Source: SHAN690 sp041391765
GTDB taxonomy: Bacteria > Bacteroidota > Bacteroidia > Flavobacteriales_G > Salibacteraceae
Reading direction: 5' to 3'
DNA length: 64,000 bases
Assembly (NCBI GenBank): GCA_041391765.1
Contig: JAWKNJ010000025.1
Span: 32,712-96,711 of the forward strand
Below are positions 54,556 through 62,805 of this stretch, piece after piece. The stretch's first letter is position 1. Each line of letters starts with the position of its first letter. A program made the translations under genes and the position numbers. The notes beneath the pieces are model-generated. The model was not told the origin of the DNA. It ran no database searches and was given only the letters and a program-made list of their open reading frames with translations.

Positions 54556-54801
54556 GTGAATATTTTCGTTGGCAACCTTAACTACAGGTTGCAAGTAGAG
54601 GCCTTGGAGCAGCTATTCGCTGAGTACGGGCAAGTTGATTCCGCTAAAATTATTACTGACAGAGAGACCGGACGAGCGAAGGGTTTTGGCTTTGTTGAAA
54701 TGTCAAATGAAACCGAAGCGCAGGCAGCAATAGATGGGCTTAATGGTAGCGAAGTTATGGGTAGAGCATTGGTTGTGAACGTAGCACGTCCACGCGACTA
54801 A
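54556..54801 (+). CDS. RRM-type RNA-binding protein
   Basis: 81 residues, GTG start. One RNA-recognition motif: RNP2 is NIFVGNL (residues 2-8) and RNP1 is RAKGFGFVEM (about 41-50), with the aromatic residues that stack on RNA. Cytoplasmic. Such small RRM proteins replace some Hfq- or cold-shock-type functions in Bacteroidota and are usually abundant. It has its own promoter and a strong terminator, so it is a monocistronic gene. Confidence 0.95.
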   Translation: MNIFVGNLNYRLQVEALEQLFAEYGQVDSAKIITDRETGRAKGFGFVEMSNETEAQAAIDGLNGSEVMGRALVVNVARPRD

Positions 54802-54821
54802 TCACTCAAATTCTTTTTTTT

Positions 54822-54863
54822 CTCCCATCTCGTTCAAACATGAACAGGGTGGGAGTTTTTGTT
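54822..54863. terminator. Strong terminator after the RRM gene
   Basis: A 15-bp stem with one mismatch (CTCCCATCTC GTTCA against TGAAC AGGGTGGGAG) with a 4-base AACA loop and a following TTTTTGTTTT. Confidence 0.9.
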
Positions 54864-54883
54864 TTATGACGTCTATAACAAGG

Positions 54884-55231
54884 CTAGATCAGTCCCAATC
54901 GGTATTCTACGATCCTGCCCACCAAGTCAAGCGGCAATGGTTCGTCTATTGGAAACTGAACCGAACCCTTTCCCTGTTTGTATCTTGAAAGCTCCTTCGC
55001 AAAAGCTTCATGTCCGGTTGGTGTGGCGTAAAAACCAATGTGCCCATTATAACCTGCGAAATAGACCAATGGTTTTCCTTTCCATTTGTAAGCAGGCATT
55101 CCATAGCTAATTCCTTCATCGGCTTCTTTCGCAATGGATAGAATTTTTTCTCTCATTTGGCGCAGGAGTCCTTGAACGTGATCCGGGAATGAGTCAATGT
55201 ATTCTTCTACAGTGTTCGGCTTCGTTATCAT
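54884..55231 (-). CDS. DUF1801 protein (YdhG-like)
   Basis: 115 residues, no signal peptide. DUF1801 pattern: EEYIDSFPDHVQGLLRQMRE, EGISYGMPAYKWKGKPLVYF, and the hydrophobic HIGFYATPTGHEAF segment. Relatives such as Bacillus YdhG have been linked to iron handling, but most are uncharacterised. Third gene of a minus-strand set (57496 to 54884) of a phosphatase and small stress-type proteins. Confidence 0.9.
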   Translation of the reverse strand: MITKPNTVEEYIDSFPDHVQGLLRQMREKILSIAKEADEGISYGMPAYKWKGKPLVYFAGYNGHIGFYATPTGHEAFAKELSRYKQGKGSVQFPIDEPLPLDLVGRIVEYRLGLI

Positions 55232-55242
55232 ATAAAATCAAA

Positions 55243-55818
55243 TTAGCCCTTTTTGGTTCCTAGATACTCATCCGTAAAATGGGCGCGCGACTTCTCCTTG
55301 CTGAACTTTTCATCGTTGTACGAGGCTGAACCTCCTTTTGGGATGCTCAGGCTTTGCCAGTTATTCCCTGCGTGCAGTTTACCTAAAAATGTGATTTGCC
55401 CAACGTGATAGGAGTAGTGCGCCAATTGCCGATTGATGGCTTCAACAACACTGTGTCCTTGATTTCTAATAAAAATGATTGAACCAAAATTCTCCTGTGT
55501 TATGGAATCAAGAGCGGAAAACAGACAATTCCATCCTTCGTTCCATTTGGCCAACATTTCCTCACGGGTTTTAATTACATCTTCAAACTCCAAGTCACGC
55601 TTTCGCCATTCCTTCTCACCGTCCGCAGTTAGGAAGTCCGTCCAACGGCTCATCATGTTTCCCCATAAGTGATTCACAATGATGGCGATGCTGTTGCTTT
55701 CTTCGTTGACTTGTAAAAACAGCTGGTTATCTGAAACCTGAGAAAAAGTTCGATCTCCAAGCAGTTGATAGTACTCAAACTGCTTTCGAACGCTTTCCAG
55801 ATATTCTGTGGAATCCAT
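55243..55818 (-). CDS. DinB-like protein (DUF1572 type)
   Basis: 191 residues with the helical-bundle pattern of DinB-like proteins: SNSIAIIVNHLWGNMMSRWT supplies the first conserved His and AINRQLAHYSYHVGQITFLG supplies the later HxxxH-like histidines, together a likely divalent-metal site. Related enzymes are thiol transferases in stress response. It is 11 bases upstream of the DUF1801 gene and 3 bases after the SRPBCC-like gene, so co-transcription is likely. Confidence 0.82.
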   Translation of the reverse strand: MDSTEYLESVRKQFEYYQLLGDRTFSQVSDNQLFLQVNEESNSIAIIVNHLWGNMMSRWTDFLTADGEKEWRKRDLEFEDVIKTREEMLAKWNEGWNCLFSALDSITQENFGSIIFIRNQGHSVVEAINRQLAHYSYHVGQITFLGKLHAGNNWQSLSIPKGGSASYNDEKFSKEKSRAHFTDEYLGTKKG

Positions 55819-55821
55819 CGG

Positions 55822-56181
55822 TCAAAGGGATTCTACCATGTTCGGGATCTGCTCGGTCCAGTAATTCTTCATAACATCACAGTCTGACTGGCTGTCCAAG
55901 TTTTTGTGAAGTAGCGTTAGTTGAGTCTTGCCATTTCCTTTGTCAGTAAATGACACGTCAATTTCACTCTTGTCGGTAAGCCATTGGCAGTTCAGTGCCT
56001 TCAGCTTCTCACTGCGTTTTAGAATCACCCGCTTTTCGGTTTCAAACCAGTCGAGCGTTCTATCGTAGACAGCATCAACGGGATGGTTAAATGTCTTGCT
56101 GACACTGATTTCCGGACATCCTTTTTTATGCTTGGTTGGTGGTTCAGCAATCAATTCGGGTGCAGTTAGCTTGTCGCTCAT
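55822..56181 (-). CDS. SRPBCC/AHSA1-like small-ligand-binding protein
   Basis: 119 residues. A short helix-grip-type sequence: ISVSKTFNHPVDAVYDRTLD at the start of the fold, then SEIDVSFTDKGNGKTQLTLL and a C-terminal helix DVMKNYWTEQIPNMVESL. The fold encloses a hydrophobic cavity; the ligand is unknown. Family members here usually have about 140 residues, so the N-terminal lead is short. Co-directional with the DinB-like and phosphatase genes, with 1-3 base gaps. Confidence 0.75.
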   Translation of the reverse strand: MSDKLTAPELIAEPPTKHKKGCPEISVSKTFNHPVDAVYDRTLDWFETEKRVILKRSEKLKALNCQWLTDKSEIDVSFTDKGNGKTQLTLLHKNLDSQSDCDVMKNYWTEQIPNMVESL

Positions 56182-56182
56182 T

Positions 56183-57496
56183 TCAGTTGTTGCTTTTTAT
56201 GGTTTGTTCCCATTTCAATCCGCCATCGGAGCCAAATATAGAAATCTTCATAGACCGATCTTTTCTGGGTCCGCTAAAGTCCAAAACGGCAAAGTTTCGT
56301 TCGTTTACCAAGGTGCCTTCGACTCGGACGGTATTGTTTTCATCATTGCCATTGTAAGCTTTGGAGGTCAACGGACTGGCAGTTAAGTCATAGATCAGAA
56401 TGCCGCTTTTTGTTTCTAGTTTGCTGAGTTCGGTATGATGTCTGTCGCCTGTTAAGAAGACTACGCCTCTAATTCCTTCTTCATCGATTCTTCGCAAGAT
56501 GTACTCACGCTCCTCAGCATAAACTGCGTGATTTTCATAAATTGCTGCTGTGCTGAGTAACTGGCCGCCAACGGCCACAAACTTGAAAGGAGCTCGGCTG
56601 TATTTGAGGGCCTCGATCAGCCAGTCGATTTGATCTTTCCCCAAGATTTGAGGATTGCCTGATTTCAGTTGGTTGGAAGTTCTGTTGTAGCGATTGTCCA
56701 ACAGGAAAAAGTCCATGTCATTGAACTCAAATGCAGTGGTAATTCCTTTGAGACCCGGAACTCCGGTGGTTGGATTGATCCAGAAAAGTTCGAAGGCTTC
56801 GAGAGATTTATCCTTGTGAAGCCAGCTTCCGTTCCCATCATTCGGACCAAAGTCGTGATCATCCCATATGGCGTAGTGATGGGTTGATTGTAGTAGTTGT
56901 TGTAACTGAGGCGTTGCTCGAGTGTGTGTGTATCGATGCAAAATACCACTTCTTGTATCCCAATCCACTTCGCGGAGATAGATGTTGTCGCCCAACCATA
57001 GCATCATGTCAGGATTGGTATTCGCGATTGCGTCAAAGATTTCATAATTGCCGCCATACGGTGCCCCCGGACGGTCATATGGTTCTTCATTGATATAAGT
57101 GCAGCTACCCAGTGCTAACCGAAAGTTTGGTGGGTCGGTTCTAAATTGCCACAGTGCTTGCGTGTGAAATTTCAAGTCTAAATCGTCCGTGAGATTGGTC
57201 GTTCCATTCAAAATTCGGTACGCGTAGGTTGTGCCTGGCTCCAACCCTGAGATCACAAACTTGCCTACGGCTGCATTTTCTTTTGTGCACTTCACCGGCT
57301 CTGTTTTCAGTGATTTCGATGGACTGTTTTCGGGCCAGTATTCCAATTGAATTGTTGCAGGCTTGTCCAGCTGAAGCCAAACACCCACTTCGCGCATGGT
57401 GCTGTAGCCGGGCATTGGCCCTGATGAAAGTTTTTGCGCTGCAAGCTCAAAACTGCTTGCGCACAACAAAATGACAAGTAGATTCAGAAATCTCAT
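56183..57496 (-). CDS. PhoD-like alkaline phosphatase D family protein
   Basis: 437 residues, signal peptide (1-20). An N-terminal fibronectin-like domain (~25-115: MREVGVWLQLDKPATIQLEY) precedes a calcineurin-type metallophosphatase: LALGSC, DMMLWLGDNIYLREVDW, HYAIWDDHDFGPND and VVFLTGDRHHTELS supply the expected metal ligands. PhoD-type enzymes are calcium-dependent phosphodiesterases active outside the inner membrane; substrate here is unknown. First gene of the minus-strand set ending at 54884. Confidence 0.93.
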   Translation of the reverse strand: MRFLNLLVILLCASSFELAAQKLSSGPMPGYSTMREVGVWLQLDKPATIQLEYWPENSPSKSLKTEPVKCTKENAAVGKFVISGLEPGTTYAYRILNGTTNLTDDLDLKFHTQALWQFRTDPPNFRLALGSCTYINEEPYDRPGAPYGGNYEIFDAIANTNPDMMLWLGDNIYLREVDWDTRSGILHRYTHTRATPQLQQLLQSTHHYAIWDDHDFGPNDGNGSWLHKDKSLEAFELFWINPTTGVPGLKGITTAFEFNDMDFFLLDNRYNRTSNQLKSGNPQILGKDQIDWLIEALKYSRAPFKFVAVGGQLLSTAAIYENHAVYAEEREYILRRIDEEGIRGVVFLTGDRHHTELSKLETKSGILIYDLTASPLTSKAYNGNDENNTVRVEGTLVNERNFAVLDFSGPRKDRSMKISIFGSDGGLKWEQTIKSNN

Positions 57497-57584
57497 GGTT
57501 CAAAGAATGGGATTCAATATTAAGTCATGGTGAACCAAGTGTCAACTATGAGGTTAGTGATTCTCTCTATCCCAAATCTCATCG

Positions 57585-57592
57585 TAGTTTTG
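57585..57592 (+). promoter_or_regulatory. Candidate -7 box before the YCII-like gene
   Basis: TAGTTTTG matches TAnnTTTG and lies 15 bases before the ATG at 57608, in the divergent gap with the PhoD-like gene. No -33 element was assigned. Confidence 0.3.
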
Positions 57593-57607
57593 GCCAAAAC
57601 TTAAATC

Positions 57608-57937
57608 ATGAAGGAATTCATATTCTTTTTTAGAGGCGGTAAAACCAGTAACGCAACTGAAGAGCAGCTTCAGGACCATGAGGACGCGTGGGATGATTGG
57701 ATGGATGAGCTGGAAGAGGGAGGGAAATTGATCGATGGATTGCCTTTGCGCGATCGCGGAGTGATGGTAACAAGTGATGGTATGCAGGAGGCGGATTTCT
57801 CCACTGATCATGGTATCACAGGCTATTTGATTCTTGAGTGTACGGATTTGGATGATGCTACGGAGATTGCTTCAGATTGTCCGATTCACGACTTTGGTGG
57901 AATGGTGGAGGTCAGAGAATTGATCAACGAACGATAG
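57608..57937 (+). CDS. YCII-related domain protein
   Basis: 109 residues, no signal. Small alpha/beta fold like YciI: starts MKEFIFFFRGG, then EDAWDDWMDELEEGGKLIDG and LPLRDRG, and ends with the characteristic CPIHDFGGMVEVREL. YciI-type proteins have proposed redox or small-molecule roles but no fixed reaction. It precedes msrA by about 37 bases on the same strand, which hints at an oxidative-stress link without proving it. Confidence 0.85.
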   Translation: MKEFIFFFRGGKTSNATEEQLQDHEDAWDDWMDELEEGGKLIDGLPLRDRGVMVTSDGMQEADFSTDHGITGYLILECTDLDDATEIASDCPIHDFGGMVEVRELINER

Positions 57938-57974
57938 CGAGTAAGGAATGATGTCGACCTTCGTCTTAGGCATC

Positions 57975-58637
57975 ATGAATAATTTAAAGGCATTTGCAAA
58001 CGCCACATTGTTGGTGCTTGCCTTTGGACACATGACTGCTTGTGCTGATCAGGTGACCAATGATGAGAATAAAAGCTTAGCAGATTCAAATATGGAATCC
58101 AACGGAAATTTAGACACCGCCACTTTTGGTGCCGGTTGTTTTTGGTGTGTCGAAGCTGTTTTCCAAGAGGTAAAGGGTGTGACGAGTGTGACCTCAGGTT
58201 ATGCGGGTGGCTTTGTAGATAATCCTACCTATAAGCAGGTGTGCAGCGGAGAAACAGGTCACGCAGAGGTGGCTCAGATTGTGTTCAATCCAGATGTGGT
58301 CTCTTTTGAAGATTTATTAGAGATTTTTTGGAAAACCCATGATCCAACAACACTCAACAAGCAGGGCAACGATGTTGGCCCACAGTATCGCTCAGCGGTG
58401 TTTTACCATAGTGAGGAACAAAAGTCCAAAGCAGAGTTTTATAAGAAGAAACTGGACGAATCCGGGGCTTTTGAGCGACCAATAGTTACCACCATTGAGA
58501 AGTATGCTAATTACACTCCCGCAGAAGCCTACCACCAGGACTACTATCAGAATAATAGCTCACAACCTTACTGTTCGTTTGTAATTCAACCTAAGTTGGA
58601 AAAGTTTCGAAAAGCATTTGAAGACAAACTGAAATAG
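57975..58637 (+). CDS. msrA: Peptide methionine sulfoxide reductase A, exported
   Basis: 220 residues from ATG 57975 (the upstream ATGs at 57948 and 57951 add only MMSTFVLGI). Reduces methionine S-sulfoxide. The catalytic site is FGAGCFWCVEAVF, with the reactive Cys of GCFW; SGYAGG, GETGHAEVAQIVFNP and NQxxxxGPQYRSAVFY-type segments (KQGNDVGPQYRSAVFY) are normal. Unusually for MsrA, an N-terminal lipoprotein-like signal ends HMTAC, placing it in the periplasm or anchored on the membrane. Confidence 0.95.
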   Translation: MNNLKAFANATLLVLAFGHMTACADQVTNDENKSLADSNMESNGNLDTATFGAGCFWCVEAVFQEVKGVTSVTSGYAGGFVDNPTYKQVCSGETGHAEVAQIVFNPDVVSFEDLLEIFWKTHDPTTLNKQGNDVGPQYRSAVFYHSEEQKSKAEFYKKKLDESGAFERPIVTTIEKYANYTPAEAYHQDYYQNNSSQPYCSFVIQPKLEKFRKAFEDKLK

Positions 58638-58727
58638 GTGTCAGATTCAATACAATAGTTGTGTCGTGTCATTTAACCATTGATCTCAACTGCAAATTAT
58701 TCATTTTTGCACGCAAATAAAATTGGA

Positions 58728-59180
58728 ATGGAAGAGGTATATGAGTTTACAGATGTTGAGCTTCAAAAGCTGGGTGATGCAATAGTTTGGACGACCATTT
58801 TGGCGGCAATCCACCAAGATGGGATTATCCAGGAATCAGAAAAGGCCGAGGCGATCAAGCAAACGCACATTAGAACGTTCAGCACACCAGACTACCTTAA
58901 ACCAATCTACAAGCATCTGGACGATCACTTCGAACGCGATTTTGACGCTTATTCAGCCCGACTCTCAGGTACGAAAGTTGAAATGGAAGTATACATTCAG
59001 GAGCGCCTTCATGAGTCCTTGGAAATTCTACCGACCTTAGGACCACTGTTCACTCAAAAGTTCAGCAAAGATCTTCACCATCTGTATAACAAGGTGTTCC
59101 TTGCTGATTCATCTGTTTTTCAGTTTTTCGCTTTGCCTGTGATCAGTGCGCATCTTGAAAAGTTTGGCATCAAATCCTGA
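58728..59180 (+). CDS. Helical cytoplasmic protein of unknown function
   Basis: 150 residues from ATG 58728, before which MISTANYSFLHANKIG looks non-coding. No signal. Helix-rich, with VWTTILAAIHQDGIIQESEK near residue 20, which resembles the acidic helix pair of TerB-like domains, and an acidic/aromatic C-terminal half. The likeness is too weak to name the family. Monocistronic between msrA and the M48 gene. Confidence 0.6.
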   Translation: MEEVYEFTDVELQKLGDAIVWTTILAAIHQDGIIQESEKAEAIKQTHIRTFSTPDYLKPIYKHLDDHFERDFDAYSARLSGTKVEMEVYIQERLHESLEILPTLGPLFTQKFSKDLHHLYNKVFLADSSVFQFFALPVISAHLEKFGIKS

Positions 59181-59244
59181 CCAAAATCGCTTTTAAGCGA
59201 TCTGATGTATTGCAAGATGTGTCAGACTTTGCATCTTCGTTAAC

Positions 59245-60048
59245 ATGAGAAATTTATCTATTCTAGTTGCGTTGTGTCTCATTACCGCTGTGGGATGCAA
59301 AGAAAAAAAAGACCCGGTCGCATTAATTTATGGGGTTGAACAGGATGTTGATCTCGGAAATCAACTCCACGCTGAAATTTTGGCGAATCCGGACGAGTAT
59401 CCCCTGCTTGATGAAACTGAACATGCAGAGGCGATTGCCTATCTCCAAAAAATGTGTGATCAGTTGGTGAACAGTGGTGAGCTATTATATGCCGGAACAT
59501 TTGATTATAAAGTATACATCATTGATGCCGATATATTGAATGCATTCGCTGCCCCAGGTGGCAAAATGTACTTCTATACAGGTCTTATCAAATTTCTTGA
59601 TAAGGAAGATGATTTGATGGGTGTCATGGGACACGAAATTGCGCATGCTGACCGCAGACACTCTGTCAAGCAAATGATTCAGAATTATGGAGTTCAATAC
59701 CTTTTAAATGCAGCATTGGGAGAAGATCCAGGAGCAGTGGAAACGGTTTTGGCAAACGTTGCTGGTGTTGGAGCATCATTGAAATTTAGCAGGGAACATG
59801 AGTCCGAAGCGGATGAATACTCGGTAAAGTATCTTAGTAAAACCAGCTACCGGTGCGATGGTGCGGCTGTGTTCTTTCAAAAAATGGACTCTTCAGGTCT
59901 AGCTTCCAGCGTTCCTGAATTTTTGAGTACCCATCCTGCTCCTGAAAACAGAATTGAAAGCATCCAAGTGAAGGCGAAAGAAATAGGTTGTTCAACGGAA
60001 TATTTTGCTCCTTCAACCTATAACGACTTTAGGTCGCTATTGCCTTAA
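59245..60048 (+). CDS. M48-family metalloprotease lipoprotein
   Basis: 267 residues. Lipoprotein signal MRNLSILVALCLITAVGC (Cys18). The zinc site HEIAHADRRH at about residue 130 has the HExxH motif, and ESEADEYSVKYL about 50 residues later supplies the third ligand. This is the bepA/LoiP-type periplasmic peptidase family, which acts on outer-membrane protein quality control. It lies 64 bases before sucC with a separate promoter between, so it is a single gene. Confidence 0.93.
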   Translation: MRNLSILVALCLITAVGCKEKKDPVALIYGVEQDVDLGNQLHAEILANPDEYPLLDETEHAEAIAYLQKMCDQLVNSGELLYAGTFDYKVYIIDADILNAFAAPGGKMYFYTGLIKFLDKEDDLMGVMGHEIAHADRRHSVKQMIQNYGVQYLLNAALGEDPGAVETVLANVAGVGASLKFSREHESEADEYSVKYLSKTSYRCDGAAVFFQKMDSSGLASSVPEFLSTHPAPENRIESIQVKAKEIGCSTEYFAPSTYNDFRSLLP

Positions 60049-60056
60049 AAATCGAC

Positions 60057-60086
60057 TTGTTTCTTTATACCTAAGGGCTACATTTG
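60057..60086 (+). promoter_or_regulatory. Promoter before sucC
   Basis: TTG (60057-60059), a 19-base spacer, then TACATTTG (60079-60086). Both elements match the Bacteroidota consensus and the -7 box lies 26 bases before the sucC ATG at 60113. Confidence 0.65.
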
Positions 60087-60112
60087 GGGCCCATTCATAA
60101 ATTGAAGATCAC

Positions 60113-61324
60113 ATGAATTTGCACGAATATCAAGGAAAGTCAGTACTGAAGAGTTTTGGAGTAAGGATACAGGAAGGAATTGTTGCTGAAACCCCTGAGC
60201 AAGCAGTTGATGCTGCGAAGAAATTGCAAGAGCAAACTGGCACGGGATGGTGGGTTGTAAAGGCGCAAATTCATGCAGGAGGACGTGGAAAAGGAAAGAT
60301 CGTAGGAACGGAACAACGAGGTGTTGCGCTGGCCAAATCGTTGGACGATGTAAAGAATATTGCATCAAATATTCTCGGAAACGTATTGGTGACACTTCAA
60401 ACTGGCGAAGCCGGCAAGCAAGTGAACAAGGTATTAATAGCTCAGGATGTTTACTATCCTGGTGAAAGTGACACTAAAGAGTTTTACATGAGTGTGCTTC
60501 TAAATAGAGGCAGCGGTCGCAACATGATCATGTATAGCACAGAGGGTGGAATGGACATCGAGACCGTTGCAGAAGAAACACCACACCTAATTTTTAAAGA
60601 AGAGATTGATCCAAAGGTTGGTTTAATGCCCTTTCAAGCGCGCAAAGTGGCTTATAATCTAGGGCTTTCCGGAAATGCATTCAAGGAGATGGTGAAGTTT
60701 GTAAGTGCGCTTTATAGTGCATATGAAGGTTGTGATGCGTCTATGTTTGAAATCAACCCTGTATTAAAGACCAGTGATAACCTCATCATGGCTGTTGACT
60801 CTAAAGTGACCTTGGATGAGAATAGCTTGTTCCGTCATGCGGACTATGCGGCAATGAGGGATGTCACAGAAGAAGACCCAACTGAAGTAGAGGCCGGAAA
60901 ACACAATTTAAACTATGTGAAGCTTGACGGAAACGTGGGATGCATGGTGAATGGAGCCGGTCTAGCGATGGCCACAATGGACATGATCAAACTGAGTGGC
61001 GGTGAGCCTGCTAACTTCTTGGATGTTGGTGGAACAGCCAATGCCGAACGTGTAGAAAATGCGTTTAGAATCATACTTCAAGATCCAAACGTTAAAGCCA
61101 TTTTGATCAACATATTTGGAGGTATAGTGCGATGCGATCGGGTTGCGCAAGGTGTAGTGGATGCCTATAAAAACATAGGTGAGATACCGGTTCCGATCAT
61201 CGTTCGTCTGCAGGGAACGAACGCTGAGGAGGCGAAGAAAATTATCGATAACTCTGGATTGAAAGTGCTTTCAGCGATTCAGCTTCATGAAGCTGCGGCT
61301 CGTGTGAAGGAAGTATTAGCGTAA
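60113..61324 (+). CDS. sucC: Succinyl-CoA synthetase beta subunit (ADP-forming)
   Basis: 403 residues. With the alpha subunit (sucD, not in this window) converts succinyl-CoA and ADP to succinate and ATP in the TCA cycle. N-terminal MNLHEYQGKSVLKSFGVRI, ATP-grasp region WWVVKAQIHAGGRGKGKIVG, FEINPVLKTSDNLIMAVDSK and CoA-binding C-terminal half with NIFGGIVRCDRVAQGVVDAY. A little longer than the 388-residue E. coli protein. It has its own promoter; sucC and sucD are separated here. Confidence 0.97.
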   Translation: MNLHEYQGKSVLKSFGVRIQEGIVAETPEQAVDAAKKLQEQTGTGWWVVKAQIHAGGRGKGKIVGTEQRGVALAKSLDDVKNIASNILGNVLVTLQTGEAGKQVNKVLIAQDVYYPGESDTKEFYMSVLLNRGSGRNMIMYSTEGGMDIETVAEETPHLIFKEEIDPKVGLMPFQARKVAYNLGLSGNAFKEMVKFVSALYSAYEGCDASMFEINPVLKTSDNLIMAVDSKVTLDENSLFRHADYAAMRDVTEEDPTEVEAGKHNLNYVKLDGNVGCMVNGAGLAMATMDMIKLSGGEPANFLDVGGTANAERVENAFRIILQDPNVKAILINIFGGIVRCDRVAQGVVDAYKNIGEIPVPIIVRLQGTNAEEAKKIIDNSGLKVLSAIQLHEAAARVKEVLA

Positions 61325-61338
61325 TTACTTACGGGCTT

Positions 61339-62805
61339 ATGAAAAATCACCTTATTCTTCTGAGCCTGCTAGGCTGTGTATTTCTTTCTCATGCTCAAAC
61401 CATTAAGGTTAAGTTCAAAGTGAGTCCATCACCGGGTGCCAGGATTTCAGTAGATGAAGTCGATAAAGGTTTGGCTCACAACCAAACGATTGTTCTCGGA
61501 TTTAATGAACGAAAGGGTATTGTAGAGCACAGGGTCGTGATCAAGAAGCCTGGTTTTGAGGAGCAAGTATATTTCTTTGATCCTACTGCTGATAAAAAGC
61601 AAGAAATTTCGTGTGAATTAGAGCGTAGCCTGCCAAATTTTAAAACCAAACAAGATTTTTACATCCAGGTTGAAAAGGTGGTTTCCGGTTTGGAATACTC
61701 GAGTGATGTTGGCGCTAATACGCGATGGAAATTCAGGTATAATGAGGAGATCGATTTAAGCTCCCGAGCTCGAAAAATTGATGATGCTTTTGATAGGTCT
61801 GGACTCCGAACTCCCAATAATTCCGGTGAGGATTTGTTCGATGTTCACAGTAAGAAAGTCGAAACTCCGGACATTTTGATTGCCGGACGAGTTGAAGGAT
61901 TCAACTTGGAACGTGTATCCACTGGACCATACGGCACTTATAATTCAAACATCGAAGTTAACTGGCAATTATTTGATCGTCATAAGAAGGAGATCATCTT
62001 GAAAAAACGCATTGATGCAGAACACTCATTTCAAGGGAATCTTGTCAGCGATGAATTCTATAATGCGGTTTTGGAAAGTTTTTATGCGTTAATGAATAGC
62101 AAAGAATTTGTAGCAGCTATTGATGCCTATGAGCTTCCAATGATTACCCAAACAACATCCGATTCAACTGGTGCTGAGGATTCTACAACTGTTCCGGTTG
62201 ATTTAATTGGAATACCCAGAGTGAGATTACACGAGTCGGATGATTTTAGCGACTTGGTTAAATTGGCGATGAACGCTTCCGTTACGGTATTGGTTGATGA
62301 AAAAGGTCATGGAAGTGGAGTTGTGGTGTCACCTAACGGATATATCGTAACAAACCATCACGTTATTGATGGGGCCAGTCTAGTAGATGTTCAATTTGCG
62401 AATGGCATCACGCTGCCTGCTGATATCATCACCTATTCGTCTGATCACGACTTGGCCTTAATTAAGGTGAGAGCCAGTGGACTCACTGCTTTACCGATCA
62501 ATCAAAATCCGGATGATGTTCGCGAAGGCGCTGAAGTGTTTGTGGTTGGCGCGCCTGCTGACCGTGAGTTAGGCCAATCTGTGAGCAAAGGCATATTAAG
62601 TGGTAAGCGGACGATTGATCGGGTGAAAGTGTTACAGACAGATACAAAAATTAGCCCGGGAAATTCAGGGAGCCCTTTGATTGACAAGCGAGGCCAGGTG
62701 ATAGGAATTATCAATATGAAAGTCGTTGGGGAAGGGGTCGAGGGTCTGAGCTTCGCGATTGACTCAAGGTACTTGTTCAACGTCTTGGGACTCAGTTATG
62801 AGTAA
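61339..62805 (+). CDS. Exported trypsin-like serine protease
   Basis: 488 residues with a signal peptide ending LSHAQ. The N-terminal ~290 residues form a region of unknown type (PEGA-like IKVKFKVSPSPGARISVDEV, then a domain around FYIQVEKVVSGLEYS). The protease domain follows at ~310-488 with HGSGVVVSPNGYIVTNHHVI (catalytic His), HDLALIKV (Asp) and SPGNSGSPL (Ser), as in S1C/DegP-type enzymes, but without PDZ domains. It starts 15 bases after sucC and overlaps the next gene by 8 bases, so it could be co-transcribed with both. Confidence 0.88.
   Translation: MKNHLILLSLLGCVFLSHAQTIKVKFKVSPSPGARISVDEVDKGLAHNQTIVLGFNERKGIVEHRVVIKKPGFEEQVYFFDPTADKKQEISCELERSLPNFKTKQDFYIQVEKVVSGLEYSSDVGANTRWKFRYNEEIDLSSRARKIDDAFDRSGLRTPNNSGEDLFDVHSKKVETPDILIAGRVEGFNLERVSTGPYGTYNSNIEVNWQLFDRHKKEIILKKRIDAEHSFQGNLVSDEFYNAVLESFYALMNSKEFVAAIDAYELPMITQTTSDSTGAEDSTTVPVDLIGIPRVRLHESDDFSDLVKLAMNASVTVLVDEKGHGSGVVVSPNGYIVTNHHVIDGASLVDVQFANGITLPADIITYSSDHDLALIKVRASGLTALPINQNPDDVREGAEVFVVGAPADRELGQSVSKGILSGKRTIDRVKVLQTDTKISPGNSGSPLIDKRGQVIGIINMKVVGEGVEGLSFAIDSRYLFNVLGLSYE

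Noticed and set aside
59187..59202. ATCGCTT/AAGCGAT hairpin after the helical protein gene as a terminator
   Set aside because: Two-base loop and no T-tract.
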